In this document: piece by piece, positions 11,301-22,100 of the stretch
Layout: each line of letters begins with the position of its first letter
Position numbering within the stretch: position 1 is the stretch's first letter
Assembly (NCBI GenBank): GCA_022605955.1
Contig: JAKCOZ010000007.1
Coordinates: forward strand, 10,545,501 to 10,609,500
Length of the DNA stretch: 64,000 bases
Source of the DNA: Rallus limicola
Lineage: Eukaryota; Chordata; Aves; Gruiformes; Rallidae
Direction of reading: 5' to 3'
Program-made: the position numbers and the translations under genes
Notes under the pieces: model-generated
What the model was told of the DNA's origin: nothing
The model's input: only the letters and a program-made list of their open reading frames with translations
Database searches by the model: none

Positions 11301-13724
11301 CGATGTTTTCCCTCTCACAAAAGATTACTGCCACTGCTAGAATGCCTTATTTATTGAAGACAAACCCAAAAAGGGAATGAAATCTTTTACTGTTGTAACT
11401 GGCGACCTTTACAGTTTCACCCGCTCAGACAACCTGAAATCCTATTGTTTGACAGAGTCCTGTTGGGTGAAAAATCACTCTGCTTCCTCACAACCTCCCG
11501 TCTTTCCCACTAAACCAGCTGTGCTTCCCTCAGATTCTCTTCAAGCCTATTATTTTCCCTGGCAGACAGGCTGGACTTGTACGGTAAGGGTGGGAGCTCA
11601 GCTGAGCATCACTCACACCGCAGCAGTATCGATCCCAGGGAAGGCAGACATCTTCCAGCTTCACCAGTTAGGAGTAATGGTTAGTAACACATGTTTAGTC
11701 TTTAACTCCTCTTGGAGTAGAGCAAGCAATACTCTCAGAAGATGTTTTAGAAGTGTTAGATGTGGATAGTCCCCTCATTCTGCAAGCAAATAAATGTCTG
11801 CTGTGATGTATTTCTGGTACAGTGTGACCTCTCTGGGTCTGCCACCTTATTCTGAATAAAACTCACGTGGCTACCACAAAGCTACTAATTTAGCAGCAGA
11901 CTTAATCACAGTTCTAACTTCCAGATCATTAAGAAAGCCTGGAAGATACATACGTAATCTGGCACTACATAGTCAATACTGTTTCCTTCTTCTAAGGAGA
12001 GAATAAATAAAATTATTCATGGAAAAAATAAGAATAGCATGGTGTATAAACTGTTTTGTGGTTCTCTGCCAGCACATTACCCAGTAAAATCTTTTTTTTC
12101 TATATAGCAGAAACCTTATTTCTTTCCGTGACAACTCAGTGTTAAGCGCTGCATTTTTCCAGAGGGTAGTATGGACTTTATTCTCTGTTTTGTAATGAGA
12201 CCAGGAAACCACTAACATCCAGTGTCAATATTTTTACTGTTATAATCTGTATTCTGGCATTTCTGACGAGTTAAAGATCATAGTAATGATGATGCATCCA
12301 AAAGTCCAGTTTGGATGAGGTACCCAAATGGAACAAATTCAGTTTATTATTTGATTTCACAGGCACTTAATCATACAAAATGATGCCTAGTTGGCACAGT
12401 GATAGATGAACTAGGGAAAGATTAGATTTGTTAATGGTGACATTAAGATCAGCACTATCTACTACAATTCCTGCTCTCCTCACACTCCCTTAGATGTAGG
12501 AGGTGTGATCTTCTCTCATTCTTCAGCAATGGAGGTGGGGGGGTTGTGGTGGAGAGATGTTAAATTAGGAACCCCAGAAGCTGACACCAAATGGTGGGAG
12601 GGCAGCTTGGTCAAAATATGTCATTATCATGTCTGTCACCTTAATTGTTAAAGCACTGTTTATGTTACCCATGAGGGAATCAGCTATGTACGGAAAACTT
12701 GAGACAACTCTTATGGAGCTCATAGTTCTAAATGTAATTAAATGTAGAATGTAGGAAAGCCAGTAAAGGGTTTGTAAACTGCTCTGTGACTTGCTGGCTG
12801 GAAGGGAGAGCTGGTCAACATGCAGTAGGACAGTTTGTTTCCAAGGTGCAACAGAAAAAAAGGGTCAGGAGTGCAGGAACTACTTTGAACTCCAAACAAA
12901 ACCATAGCTGGCCACACCTGAGGCACTTCCTGTGTGCTGGGACAAGACAAGACACGTGGTGTTAGGTGCAAATTAGACTCTTGTTCCTTAAAGGAATGAA
13001 GTATCTTAAAAACCTCAAGTTGAAACATAATAGAGCAGCTAAGGAAGAACTTGTTGTGAAGTAAGTCCTCTCTAGAATTACATTTTAAGTTTAAATGATT
13101 CCGGGTCATTCTTGCTTTCCAGCCTTGTAATTAGGAGCTTGACCTTACGCCTGGCAGGAATGAACCTTTAATTTTATTAATGTTCATACTTGACTAGTGT
13201 TGATGACAAGCCCAGGTGGAACTAAAAAGCTTCCAGAGTATTCTCTAACTTGTAAGACAATCCAAATGAATTCACATTAAGAGGCACAAAGAGACAACTT
13301 CTAGAGGAACAGCTCCCAAAGATACACATAAAGGATCAGCAAACAGAACGTGTTGCTTTACAGGTACAAGAATTAATGAAGGGACAAGAGCTTTAGACCT
13401 TTGATTGCAAAAAGAAGCCTGCTCTGGCAGACACAGGTCCATCCTTCTCCTGCAAGGGACAGATGTCTGAACTACACAGTTGCAGGCAACACAGACTGCC
13501 CAGTAACAACTCCGCATCTGAATTTGTACCATCAGCACCTCCATGACACTGGCCAAAAAGCGGGATTTTCACTTAGCAGAGGCTTCCATGTTTGGTTTGG
13601 CTTTCATTTAGTTTTTATCCATTTCAAGCAAACCCAACGAACACATATTTTTCCTGCAAACTGGACATTTGAGGAAAGCTTAAAGCTCACTAATGTACAG
13701 TACACCCGAAACAAAATAGCCTTC

Positions 13725-14489
13725 TGTGGTGGTTTGACCCTGGTTGGAGGCCAGATGCCCACCAAAGCCACTCTGTCACTCCCCTTTTCAGCTGGACAGG
13801 GGAGAAAATATATATTGGGAGGCTTAAGAGTTGAGATAAGGACAGGGAGAGATGATCCCACAATCAGTGTCAGCGCCAAAACAGACTCAACTCAGAATAA
13901 AAAATTTTTAAAATCATCTAATTTATTACACACACCCAGTGGCACCACAGTCAGATAATGAGAAGTAAAACCAGATCTTAAAATACCTCCCCCCCTTCTT
14001 TACAGACTTTATTAATTTTTCTTCCTTCCTCCAGTACAGGTAGCACTGCAGGGGGTATATGGGGTTTGGGGGGTGCATGTGTCTGTCTCCACGGGTTGCA
14101 GGTGGGGTCTCTGCTCCCCACCCTCTTTCATGGCTGCAGGGGGACCCCTGCTCCACCATGGGTTTCTCCATGAGGTGCAGGGCATCTTTCTCTCTGGTAC
14201 TCCCTGCCAGTGAAGAGCTTCCCTGGTCTTGGTGCCTGCACAATTCCTTACATCTTTTCACTCCTTTCTCTGGTGGCAAAATGGAGCTGCTTGCAGGGTT
14301 TTTTTCTCCTAAATGTGATTCCCAGTGGCACTGTGACCATCACTGATGGGCTCAGCCTTGTTCAGCAGTGGGTCCGGCCTGGAGCCGGCTGGTGTTTGCT
14401 CTGTCAGGGCCAGGGGCAACTTCTCGCTACTTCTTGCAGAAGCCACCCCGGGCCCCCCAAAAGAAACCTCTTGCCACACAAACCCACAC
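13725..14489 (+). mobile_element. ERV LTR, family 2 copy A (GTGGTTTGACCCTGG type)
   Basis: It begins TGTGGTGGTTTGACCCTGG, a characteristic start of a widespread avian ERV LTR, and continues with GCCCACCAAAGCCACTC and a GAGATAAGGACAGGGAGAGA block. Toward its 3' end it has GCAGAAGCCACCCCGG and then a CACACAAACCCAC-like end near 14489. The same order of blocks is seen on the minus strand at 33868-34923 and, in part, on the + strand at 40657-41187. It is shorter than the minus-strand copy, having lost part of the internal tandem repeat. No clear target-site duplication was found, so the 3' boundary is approximate. No gag, pol or env sequence flanks it, so it is a solo LTR. Confidence 0.8.
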
Positions 14490-14957
14490 CACTCTCCCAA
14501 CATGACAGCACCTATATCAGGCAGACACACTTGTCTGTCATAAGACTGATAACACCAGCTAGAGCAGCATAAAGCCCTGATATCCTGTTGCTGTGGTGGC
14601 CTGTCAGGAATCAAAGGATTTTTCTATGGGAATTTTGCCACTTTCTATGTGAAGATAGCTTGTTGAAAAGCAGCCTGCTAGCTCTAGCCTCAATCCCCCT
14701 TGAAAACATTGTATCTCCTACCAGGCAAAAATTGTCACAGCCAGGTCTGTGAGCCATGGAGTGGGGCAATCCTTTGGCCACTCAGGCTTGGAAAGGCATG
14801 CTCTATAGAATGAAAGATAATGGTTTATTGTGGTACACCTGCCTGCAAGTGCAAATAATTTAGTGCCATGTTAAAACAGTGATGAATATACTGCATAATT
14901 TCAAGAAATGAAACCACACCCACTGATGAAGCCTCAGAAGCTACAGTTTATAATGCT

Positions 14958-14975
14958 CCCCCCCCCCCCCCCCCC
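14958..14975. repeat. poly-C tract (18 C)
   Basis: An uninterrupted run of 18 C. Its length is likely variable and error-prone in an assembly. Confidence 0.95.
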
Positions 14976-16205
14976 GGCTCAGCAGCAGAGAGAGCTAAGA
15001 ACACCCTCAATCCTGTTAACATCTTAACTGGATCCCTACTGAGCATCAAGGGCTCCAGGTATGTTCTCATGGGAGGTGGAAACAGATTTTTAAGGACAGG
15101 TTCTGTAGTGGTCTGATCTCTTTTATGTGCCACACATCCTTTTCAGTAAGGTTACTGTCACTTCAAAATCCTTGTTGACACACCAACTCTTCCTTTACCT
15201 TGTCACTGCAGTGACATAATTCCTTATTGCAGCCTCACTCTTCCCATCCTTTATGATGTTGCCTTTTCCTACTATACGCTGGTAATAATAATCAACTTCC
15301 ATAACCAATATCACACACAGAGAAGCCCTTTGATGGCTCTCCATCACCTACCGCACCTCATCTCAAGCTCCCTTTTCAACCTCTGTGCACTCCACAACCT
15401 CACACTGTTCAGCTGCTGCCTCAGCTCTCACGCATTTCATCTCCCCAACATTCCCAGTACCTTATACCAAGACTTCCATCGGGCCATTCTCTGGGGTATC
15501 TACTTGAACTGCATTCTCATCCTCTTCTCACTTCACCTCCCCACTGCTTCAGCAGCATGAGGCAGACAGCAACTGCAAAGTGGTATAACAGGGCACAGGT
15601 GTGAGAATACAGTGCTGTCTGTGCAATGCCTTTCTCCTGTGCTCAGCCCCTCAGACAGCTATTAAATTAGGATTATTAAATATTTGCATGCAAATGGATA
15701 CCGTTAACAAGGCACATTTGAGTTGCCAGCATGATCAAGTCTTCCTCCTTTTCACTTCCCTGCTTTTTTCCAGTCACTGCTGGGGACTCCTCATGTTGTT
15801 TTCAGATTAGTCAAAGCATCAGCCTTGACATAGGACCAGCACAGCAGCACCCCAAAGCCCTTCAGCGTTCCTGAAACCATGTGATGAGCAGGACTTGGGC
15901 CCTTAAGTGTTATCCAAGCTCACAGGGAAGTACCATAGCTGAACTTTTATATATGCTGTTAATTACTTTCATAAGCATATGGGAAAATGCAGGAAAGCTG
16001 AAAGGAAAATGGTATCATTTTAATAGATACAGCACCACGTTTCAAATTAAAAATAAAAAAGTTACTTATTTTCAGGGAATACATGATGGCTGAAAGCAAA
16101 CATGAGGCTGCTTCTCAAAGACGTGCTGAATTGCCTCCTTGGGCACCTGTGCATTCAGCCTGCCTGTTAAACCCCCGTGGTTTATCTGACCAGAGGTAGG
16201 GGGAA

Positions 16206-16233
16206 AATAATAATAATAATAATAAAAAAAAAG
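16206..16233. repeat. (AAT)6 microsatellite with A run
   Basis: Six perfect AAT units run directly into a homopolymer A tract. Confidence 0.95.
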
Positions 16234-16512
16234 TGGGTCACAGAACTTTAGCACTAGAGACAATTCAATTCCTTCCCCAAACCCAAACGTGCTAATTTTT
16301 GAGAACTGCAGGATCAGCAGAAGCTTTTGTTCATCACTCCCCATAGCCCAGCTACCTATCGTGCGGGAAGGGTCCCACCCCCCAAACTCCCCCCCAACCT
16401 CTGCTCTTCAGCAGCGAGGCGTATTAAGGCTGAGCATACACGCACAGCCGCCTGCACCCGCGGAGCCCAAATCCCGAGGAGAGCCTTCGATCTAACGCTC
16501 TGATCCCCAATA

Positions 16513-16534
16513 CGTCACCGCGCTGTATGTGACG
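16513..16534. promoter_or_regulatory. inverted pair of CRE half-sites
   Basis: CGTCAC at 16513-16518 and GTGACG at 16529-16534 form a 6-bp inverted repeat. Each contains the CREB/ATF half-site TGACG or CGTCA. They lie at the upstream edge of the CpG island. Confidence 0.5.
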
Positions 16535-16798
16535 GTGCGAAAGTTGCAGTCTGCTCTACCTCCTGGCCCTTCTGCGCCGGGCTGGCGGGGACCGACCGCG
16601 GTGGGCTCCCTTCGCTAAAGGAAAGGGGCTCGGGGAAGCTCCCCCCCCCCCATTTAGGATGCTTTCACCTCGCCACCGCCCAGCCCGAACGCGCCTGCCA
16701 CTGCGGCACGGCCGAAGCGAGCGGTCGCTCCCGGTCGCGGTGCCCACCCCGCCCGGGGCAGCGCGCTGCAAGGTGTAGGGGTTTTACACCGTCGGAGG

Positions 16799-16806
16799 TT
16801 TAAAAG
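16799..16806 (+). promoter_or_regulatory. possible TATA-like element
   Basis: TTTAAAAG sits in an otherwise GC-rich context just upstream of C-rich sequence. A TATA-like box would place a start site near 16830. The match is weak and the motif could be chance. Confidence 0.2.
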
Positions 16807-16907
16807 CTGCCCGCTCCCCCCGCCCGCCCAGCCCCGGGGGGCTCCGCGTCGCGCCCCGCCCCGGGAGAAGCCCCGTCCCCGCCCCGCCCCTCCCCGGGAG
16901 AAGGGGA

Positions 16908-16915
16908 TGACATCA
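16908..16915. promoter_or_regulatory. CRE-like site TGACATCA
   Basis: TGACATCA differs from the canonical TGACGTCA by one base and lies directly after a cluster of GC boxes (CCCCGCCCC type, 16871-16892). Confidence 0.35.
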
Positions 16916-17107
16916 TCCCTCCCCACACGCTCACGGAGCCGTTCCCCCGGCCCGCCCGCCACCCCGACAACGAGGGGGGGGGGAGGTGTCGCTCCCGCAC
17001 CCCCTTCGCGGAGTTTTGCCCCATCGAGGGGTTCCACGGGGGTCGCGCGCGTGCGTTTGCCGCGGTCCCGGTCCGCCGCCTGGCCTCGCCCCTGCCCCAC
17101 ACCCCAC

Positions 17108-17114
17108 TACGTCA
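17108..17114. promoter_or_regulatory. CRE-like site TACGTCA
   Basis: TACGTCA contains the CGTCA half-site and is the third CRE-like word within about 600 bp of the island. Confidence 0.35.
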
Positions 17115-17240
17115 TCCCTCCCGTCGCCCCCTCCTCCTCCTCCCCCCCCCTCCGCGTGCGGCGGTGCAGGCGGAGAAGCGTCCCCCGAGGGGAGCGCCGG
17201 AGCCGGGCAACGGCTTCGCGTCGGCTTCAACCACCGCAGG

Positions 17241-17269
17241 GCGCCGGCGCAATAGCATCGCGCCGGCGC
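17241..17269. promoter_or_regulatory. tandem pair of GCGCCGGCGC palindromes
   Basis: The perfect 10-bp palindrome GCGCCGGCGC occurs at 17241-17250 and again at 17260-17269. The centre-to-centre distance is 19 bp, close to two helical turns. The pair lies just upstream of the NRF1-like site and the candidate first exon. Confidence 0.6.
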
Positions 17270-17281
17270 GGTGGAGCGGAG

Positions 17282-17291
17282 GCGCATGCGC
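17282..17291. promoter_or_regulatory. NRF1-type site GCGCATGCGC
   Basis: GCGCATGCGC is the palindromic core of the NRF1 consensus. It is followed by GC-box-like GGGGCGGG runs (17295-17330). NRF1 sites are usually close to the transcription start in CpG-island promoters. Confidence 0.6.
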
Positions 17292-17353
17292 AACGAGGGG
17301 GGCGGGCGCGGCGGGGCGGGCGGCGGGGCAGCTCCTGCGCTGACACCTGCAGC

Positions 17354-17537
17354 ATGTGCCAGGAGCTGCAGCGGCAGCGGCCGCCTCTGCCTCTGCGCGG
17401 CGCGGCCGCCCCGCTCCGGCGCCGTGCGCGGCGGCGGCGGCGAAGGAACAACTCCCGCTCCCGGCGTCCCTCCTCCTGCCTGGCACCGTGTGCCGGCGGG
17501 TGCACGGTGACCTTACGGAGCGTGCATTACCTCACAG
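17354..17537 (+). CDS. candidate first coding exon of an unidentified gene (partial)
   Basis: An ATG at 17354 has A at -3, a fair initiation context, and opens a frame beginning MCQELQRQRPPLPLRGA, then a run rich in Arg (RRRARRRRRR), then CTVTLRSVHYLTG. A strong splice donor, CAG|GTAAAT, falls at 17537|17538, which would leave 61 codons plus one base. If this donor is not used the frame ends at a TGA at 17612-17614. The same frame is open upstream to 16907 without an ATG in better context. A second good donor, GGGG|GTGAGT, lies at 17640|17641, so exon 1 may also be entirely 5' UTR with alternative donors. I do not recognise the peptide and found no matching downstream exon in the window, so the protein product is uncertain. 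Its position just after NRF1, GC-box and CRE-like motifs supports transcription on the + strand. The Arg/Pro/Ala-rich composition is also what GC-rich non-coding sequence gives. Confidence 0.35.
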
Positions 17538-17543
17538 GTAAAT
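17538..17543 (+). other. candidate splice donor GTAAAT
   Basis: CAG|GTAAAT matches the vertebrate donor consensus well at five of six intronic positions. It would end exon 1 within an open frame. Confidence 0.45.
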
Positions 17544-17640
17544 ATCAGCTGATCCGCCCCGGCGGCGGCAGCGGCGGGAGCAGGCGGCGGTGGGAGCCTA
17601 TAGAGCTTTCCTGAGGTAGCGATCCCGGCCGGGGCAGGGG

Positions 17641-17646
17641 GTGAGT
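17641..17646 (+). other. candidate alternative splice donor GTGAGT
   Basis: GTGAGT is a near-optimal donor, preceded by GGGG. If used, the exon would extend past the in-frame TGA at 17612, leaving any downstream coding sequence to a later start. Confidence 0.45.
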
Positions 17647-17730
17647 GGTACCGGACGCGGGTAGGGGGCGACGCCGACGCCGCCTGTTGCCTTTTACCTG
17701 TGTGGGGCAGCGAGAGGGGGGCGCCTGTGT

Positions 17731-17780
17731 TTGGGGCGGGGGGGAGGGGGGGGGGAGTCTTGGCGGGTTGGAGAGGGCGG
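17731..17780 (+). other. G-quadruplex-capable G-rich run
   Basis: Several runs of four or more G lie within about 50 bp (GGGGCGGGGGGGAGGGGGGG and nearby), ending at the hairpin's left arm. This meets the usual G4 pattern of four G-runs with short loops. Confidence 0.6.
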
Positions 17781-17846
17781 GGAGGAGGGGGGAACGACCC
17801 GGGACGGCGGGACGCGCCGTCCCGGGTCGTTCCCCCCTCCTCCCCG
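17778..17846. repeat. perfect 32-bp inverted repeat with 5-nt loop
   Basis: The left arm (17778-17809, beginning CGGGGAGGAGGGGGG) is the exact reverse complement of the right arm (17815-17846). They are separated by the five bases GGACG. The arms are GC-rich and contain GACCCGGGACGGCG on the left. The bases next to the arms no longer pair (G at 17777, A at 17847), so the symmetry ends abruptly. If transcribed on the + strand it would form a very stable hairpin in the 5' UTR or first intron. A fold-back assembly or library artefact is also possible. Confidence 0.9.
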
Positions 17847-18136
17847 ACCTCCCCACCCCGGTAGGGGGGTCGTCCCGCTCTCCCGCTTGTCCTCAGGGCG
17901 GGTTGGCGCTGCCCTCTGAGGCGCTCCCGGCCCTTGGCAGGTGTGTGCGAGTGTGCACAGGCATGCGGCGCGGCCGGGCTATCTCCCAGTGACCCACCCA
18001 GCCGCTCCATTCAGCAGGTCTTCGGGTCCCTCAGCAACGGAGAGAGGGAACCCGGCGGGCTCCCCGGTTATCCCAGTTCGGCTGCTGCCACGTCTTAGGA
18101 ACAGCTTGAGGTAAAAAAGGGATGGCATGACAGCAA

Positions 18137-18152
18137 CCCCCCCCCCCCCCCC
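18137..18152. repeat. poly-C tract (16 C) followed by (ACC) units
   Basis: Sixteen C are followed by ACCACCACCAC. This marks the downstream edge of the CpG island. Confidence 0.9.
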
Positions 18153-18820
18153 ACCACCACCATAGTGCAGCAGCACTGCCTTTACCTGTGCGTTTGCTGA
18201 CTCGTTGGGAAACTTTGGTAATTGGCGGTGAAAATCTTAGTCATTGCAGCTAAACTTGGCTGGCATCGCACTCCCATGCTGAAGGGTAGCGCCCGCCTAA
18301 AACTGAGTCTTGCTGGCAACTGTGGCGGTCAGCCTGGTCTGGTACTTCACAGGATCCACAGCCCGGCGTTGGCGATGTGTTAGGTAGTACATTTGACATC
18401 AGCGGGAATCGGCGTTGCCTGGTAGCCCTCAATAGTTGCTGGCGGCCCAGACGACGTTAAAATGAGAGCTTCACCAAGTGAGAAGCGGAGTCACAAACTT
18501 GGTGCCTGTAGACTTCCAGTATACTGTGCCATGTTTGAAGTTTTGTAACTTCGCTCTTCGCTTCGGAACGCTGTACCTCTGCTCTTCCCCTTGCTCTTGG
18601 GGATATAGAAGTAGGTGAATAATAATGGGGGATGGGGAGAGTAAAGGCACGGATCCTGGGCATGGAGTAAAGTCATGGATTCTGTGGTTTAGCCCTATCA
18701 TAGCCATGGAGCTGCTTCTGTAACTTTTACCCGAATGCCAGGTTGTCTCTCACACCAAAGTATGTGCACGTGACTGGGCACCTATTCACTACTTAAATGA
18801 TGGCAACTAGAGAGCAGTGA

Positions 18821-18852
18821 GTGCTAGATTTTTAGAGTGCTAGATTTTTAAG
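18821..18852. repeat. 16-bp tandem duplication
   Basis: GTGCTAGATTTTTAGA is followed by a copy that differs at the last base. The duplication is recent or slowly diverging. Confidence 0.85.
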
Positions 18853-19154
18853 TCATGCTGGTTTCTGGTTGACAAAGGGTAAGTGAGCATGCGATAAAAG
18901 CCAATGCCATGTCTATTTTAAGTTCATGTCTTTGTGTTGCTCCTCAAAAGAGAATGATCCTACTGACACATTTTTGGGTTTCACCCTTCTGCTGCAGTCA
19001 GCAGTCAAGTCCGTATTTATTAAAAGTCTATATTTAATACACTAGATGGTTTGGGGGATTTATGTGAGTTTTATTTGTTTCTTTAAAATTCAAAGAACTG
19101 AAGGCCTAAAAAGAAATCTTTTCTTCCTATAAAAAGTCACACATAATATACCAG

Positions 19155-19184
19155 CTCCTGATTTGACCTCTCCTGATTTGACCT
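19155..19184. repeat. 15-bp perfect tandem duplication
   Basis: CTCCTGATTTGACCT occurs twice in succession without a mismatch. Confidence 0.9.
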
Positions 19185-22100
19185 CTCAATGAGATATAAC
19201 TGTAATCAGAATGAGGTGCTGTAGTCTTAACAGTGGTAGTAGTAAATAGGGTGCACACACACGTATTTTTCTTGTGATCGCAGGCAGCTAAGTCACGCAT
19301 GTAACAGTCTGTATACACACCCAGTGGCCTCTAATCACTCCCACAAGCAGTTTTTGGTATATCAATGGTTGTGAGCAGCAATGCCCAGGTTGGCTAAACT
19401 CTGCAGGCTCAGCCACGGTGGTAGATTCATCTCTCTTTGGGAGGTTCCTCAGGACCCAATCCTGAAAACAAGCATGTGGCTGTGATCTCTGCACAGTAGG
19501 GTAACCTACCCCACAGCTAATCAACACTAAAAAAGCACATTATGGTAAGCTGCTGGATAGCAATCTGTTAAGGTTTAGAGGAAGGTGAAGGGTGGAATCA
19601 TTTTTTGGTTTGTTTTGTTCAGCTCTTGAAGGTTTAGTCCTTTGTTAATGATTTCCTTGATTTCTTACAGTTGCATGCTGTCAGGGACTGTAGAATAGAT
19701 TATCTCCTCCTCCTGTCCGTTTTGCCCAGTGTAAGTCTGTTCAAAACTGCCTATAAGGGTCAGCACTGATCTGTCTAACTTCCACGCCAGGCAAATAATC
19801 AGATATAATTGCGCTGAAATCAATGGATATATACTGACATGAAACTGTGAGAAGAAAATTGGGCTCGTGGTCTTTTATACTTGTATAGCTGAAAGCCAAA
19901 AATAGCTGTCATAAACATGGCATGTTCTTTCAGAAGAAATAGTCAATGCCTGTCTTAACAGTTGTCCAAAAAGTTACTTCTGTTTCAGCAGCTTTGGGTT
20001 AAGAAAGCGAAGGCAGCGATCTTGGAGTGAGAACTGTTCTGGAGAACTTTTTGTCCCCGTGGCTAATCTCCTTCTCCTTAATTCTGTGCTGTTAATCTCA
20101 GCACGCCCATATCCACGCTGTTAACGTTTGGCAAGGACTGTTTTCTTAAACAGGGCTCCTTAAGCGAGTTGCCAGGTGTCACAGGGTTAATTCTAACAAC
20201 TGTGTTTTAAACTGCTGCTCTTTAATTATACATGTTCCTATCTCTAGGCGTAACAGCAAAATGTAAGTGGTATGGAATGTTACGTTCCAATTAGTTCTGC
20301 CGTGCAAATGGGGATTATAGTTGATGGGTAAGTCTGACATGTACTGTGTGACTTGTCATGTTTTTCCTGGAGAGAGGGGAGTCTAGGGACTGAGTCACCA
20401 TGGAAGAGCATGGAGCCCCAAAGGCACAAAACTGGTGCGGTGGAGTGATGAGTCAGACCTTTTATCTTTAAATTTGGTGTTCTGTGGTGTTCGTGCACGG
20501 GGTGCACTGTGTTCCTTGTGCACCTAGGCAGGTACCTAGCAGGTGAAAAACCCAATCAGTCCCCTGACTCTGGGCTGCCTTTTCTTTGTGGGGTAGGTTG
20601 GTCCTGCTTCTGTTGAAATGAAGGGCTGTTGGCTGGGATCACTTGGGAAATGAGAGCGTATTAACTTGCTGAGCAAATCGGGTCTGACGCGAGACCATAT
20701 GCATTCATTTCTTACATTGTTTCACATCCAGCAGTAGTATGACCTAATGCTTACTCACACTTGCTGCGCTGTAGATTCGCACTGGCTTTTTCAGACTTCT
20801 GAGACTGGATAAAAGAGCAGAGGTGTAGGAGCAGTGCTGCATCTTCCCAGGCCCCAGTGTTTGCCGAAACTAAATGACTAATGAGAGTTGCTGTGGAATG
20901 GTAGTATTGTTTCTGATTCCAGAGGAAGCTGCTGTTATTGCCAAGCTAATGAAAATAACTGAAATTTCTTTGAGGTGGTAGCCTCAGAAATATGTTAAAC
21001 AGTGAGAGCGAAGACTGCTCACTCAGCTGTTTTCAGGAACAAAACAAAGCCTTCTATCAGAGATGCCTTCACTTAGACACTTACTCCGAACTTCCTTGAG
21101 TAGCAATCATTAATAACACCATCTTCTCAGGCTAGCTGAGCATGAAAGCTCCTTGATTTATAATCATTTGGGAGGAGATGCTTGAAATTCTGTCCACTTG
21201 CACAAACAGCACAGGACTGATGCTTTTGCCTAAAATGTGTGTGGGGGTGGGGGGCAGTTGGAGTGACCTGGAAAGTTTAATGGAATGACTCCCTCCCCCT
21301 CCTACTTTGTTACAAAAGTTACTAGAGGAAAAAAATGTGTGGGGAAAAAAAGTACATGAGGTTTTTATTTGAAACTTATAGGAGGACATTATTGATCTGT
21401 ATATTTTTAAATCTCCTGAATGTAACTAGTAACTGTTTTGTGATCAGTACAGAGGTTTGCACTAGTTGTTAGGGGTTTTTTTTGGGGGGTGGAGGGGTGG
21501 GGAGCTGATAATGGTTTTGCAAAAAAAGCTTCTGTCTTCTCACCTTGCATTAAGTTGGGAACCTGTTACAATGAAGACATATTAGAAAGTGGGCAGCAAA
21601 GATGTGCCAGTTTAATTGGAATTGGTAGGTTTTAGACATAAAGTGTAAATGCATTATTTAAGTTAGATGTGCCTATTGCATTCTCTGGATGTGACATCCA
21701 GAACGTGACGTGGAGAAATCAAGCACAGGGAGGGTTTACCAGTCTTGGCAACTGAGTTGAGTGTCAAGCCACTTGGAAGAGCTCAGGAGTTTCAGTGGTT
21801 GTTGTCTCCTGACATGGAGCTTGACAAACCTGACACTAGTTGCACTGATGAAGAAAGTGATACCGGAACTGGAAATCTCCAGAGAAACCAATCTCAACTG
21901 TAGAGATGGAGATCTAAGAAAAGCCTTCGAATACCTCTTGTTTGGATTCGGTTACCATAGAAATGGAGCACATGAAGCCTTGAGGTAATATCATGCCCCT
22001 GGAAATCAATAGCATTCTGCTATTGACTTCAGTAGAGCCAGGGTTTTGCCCTGCTACTTCAGATAGCCAGGACTGAAATGTATGGGGCTCCTTCTCTCAT

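Larger units (their letters stand above)
9441..13724. other. non-coding stretch with a candidate conserved element and a 23-bp tandem pair
   Basis: No supported gene. A 23-bp unit (CAGTGGCATGTTGTCCTCTA and three more bases) is repeated imperfectly at 10631-10676. A candidate regulatory element with octamer and SOX-like motifs lies at 11090-11300. The frames at 9492-9875 and 11377-11769 on the + strand are unrecognised and have no other support. Confidence 0.5.
14490..16339. other. non-coding stretch with a C18 tract and an AAT microsatellite
   Basis: No supported gene. It contains an uninterrupted run of 18 C at 14958-14975 and an (AAT)6 microsatellite followed by an A run at 16206-16233. 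The sequence becomes richer in GC toward the CpG island on its right. Confidence 0.55.
16350..18080. promoter_or_regulatory. CpG island (promoter region of an unidentified gene)
   Basis: The stretch is very GC-rich, with CpG dinucleotides throughout, in contrast to the CpG-poor flanks on both sides. It contains CRE-like motifs (16513-16534, 16908-16915, 17108-17114), repeated GC boxes (16871-16892 and 17295-17330), an NRF1-type palindrome at 17282-17291 and two copies of a GC palindrome. A candidate first exon with splice donors follows. In vertebrates such islands mark promoters of housekeeping or developmental genes and often fire in both directions. The island also opens long GC-rich frames on both strands, which are artefacts of low stop-codon frequency. 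Confidence 0.85.

Noticed and set aside
16907..17614. 235-codon + frame across the CpG island, taken as one long protein
   Set aside because: The upstream part is GC-rich promoter sequence with low stop frequency and equally long frames exist on the other strand. Only the part from 17354 to the donor at 17537 has independent support.
17513..18010. 165-codon minus frame rich in Pro and Arg
   Set aside because: It is a product of the GC-rich island and of the inverted repeat; no domain or start context supports it.
21761..21988. 75-codon + frame with acidic and basic residues
   Set aside because: It reads somewhat like a protein but has no recognised motif and no good acceptor or donor at its edges.
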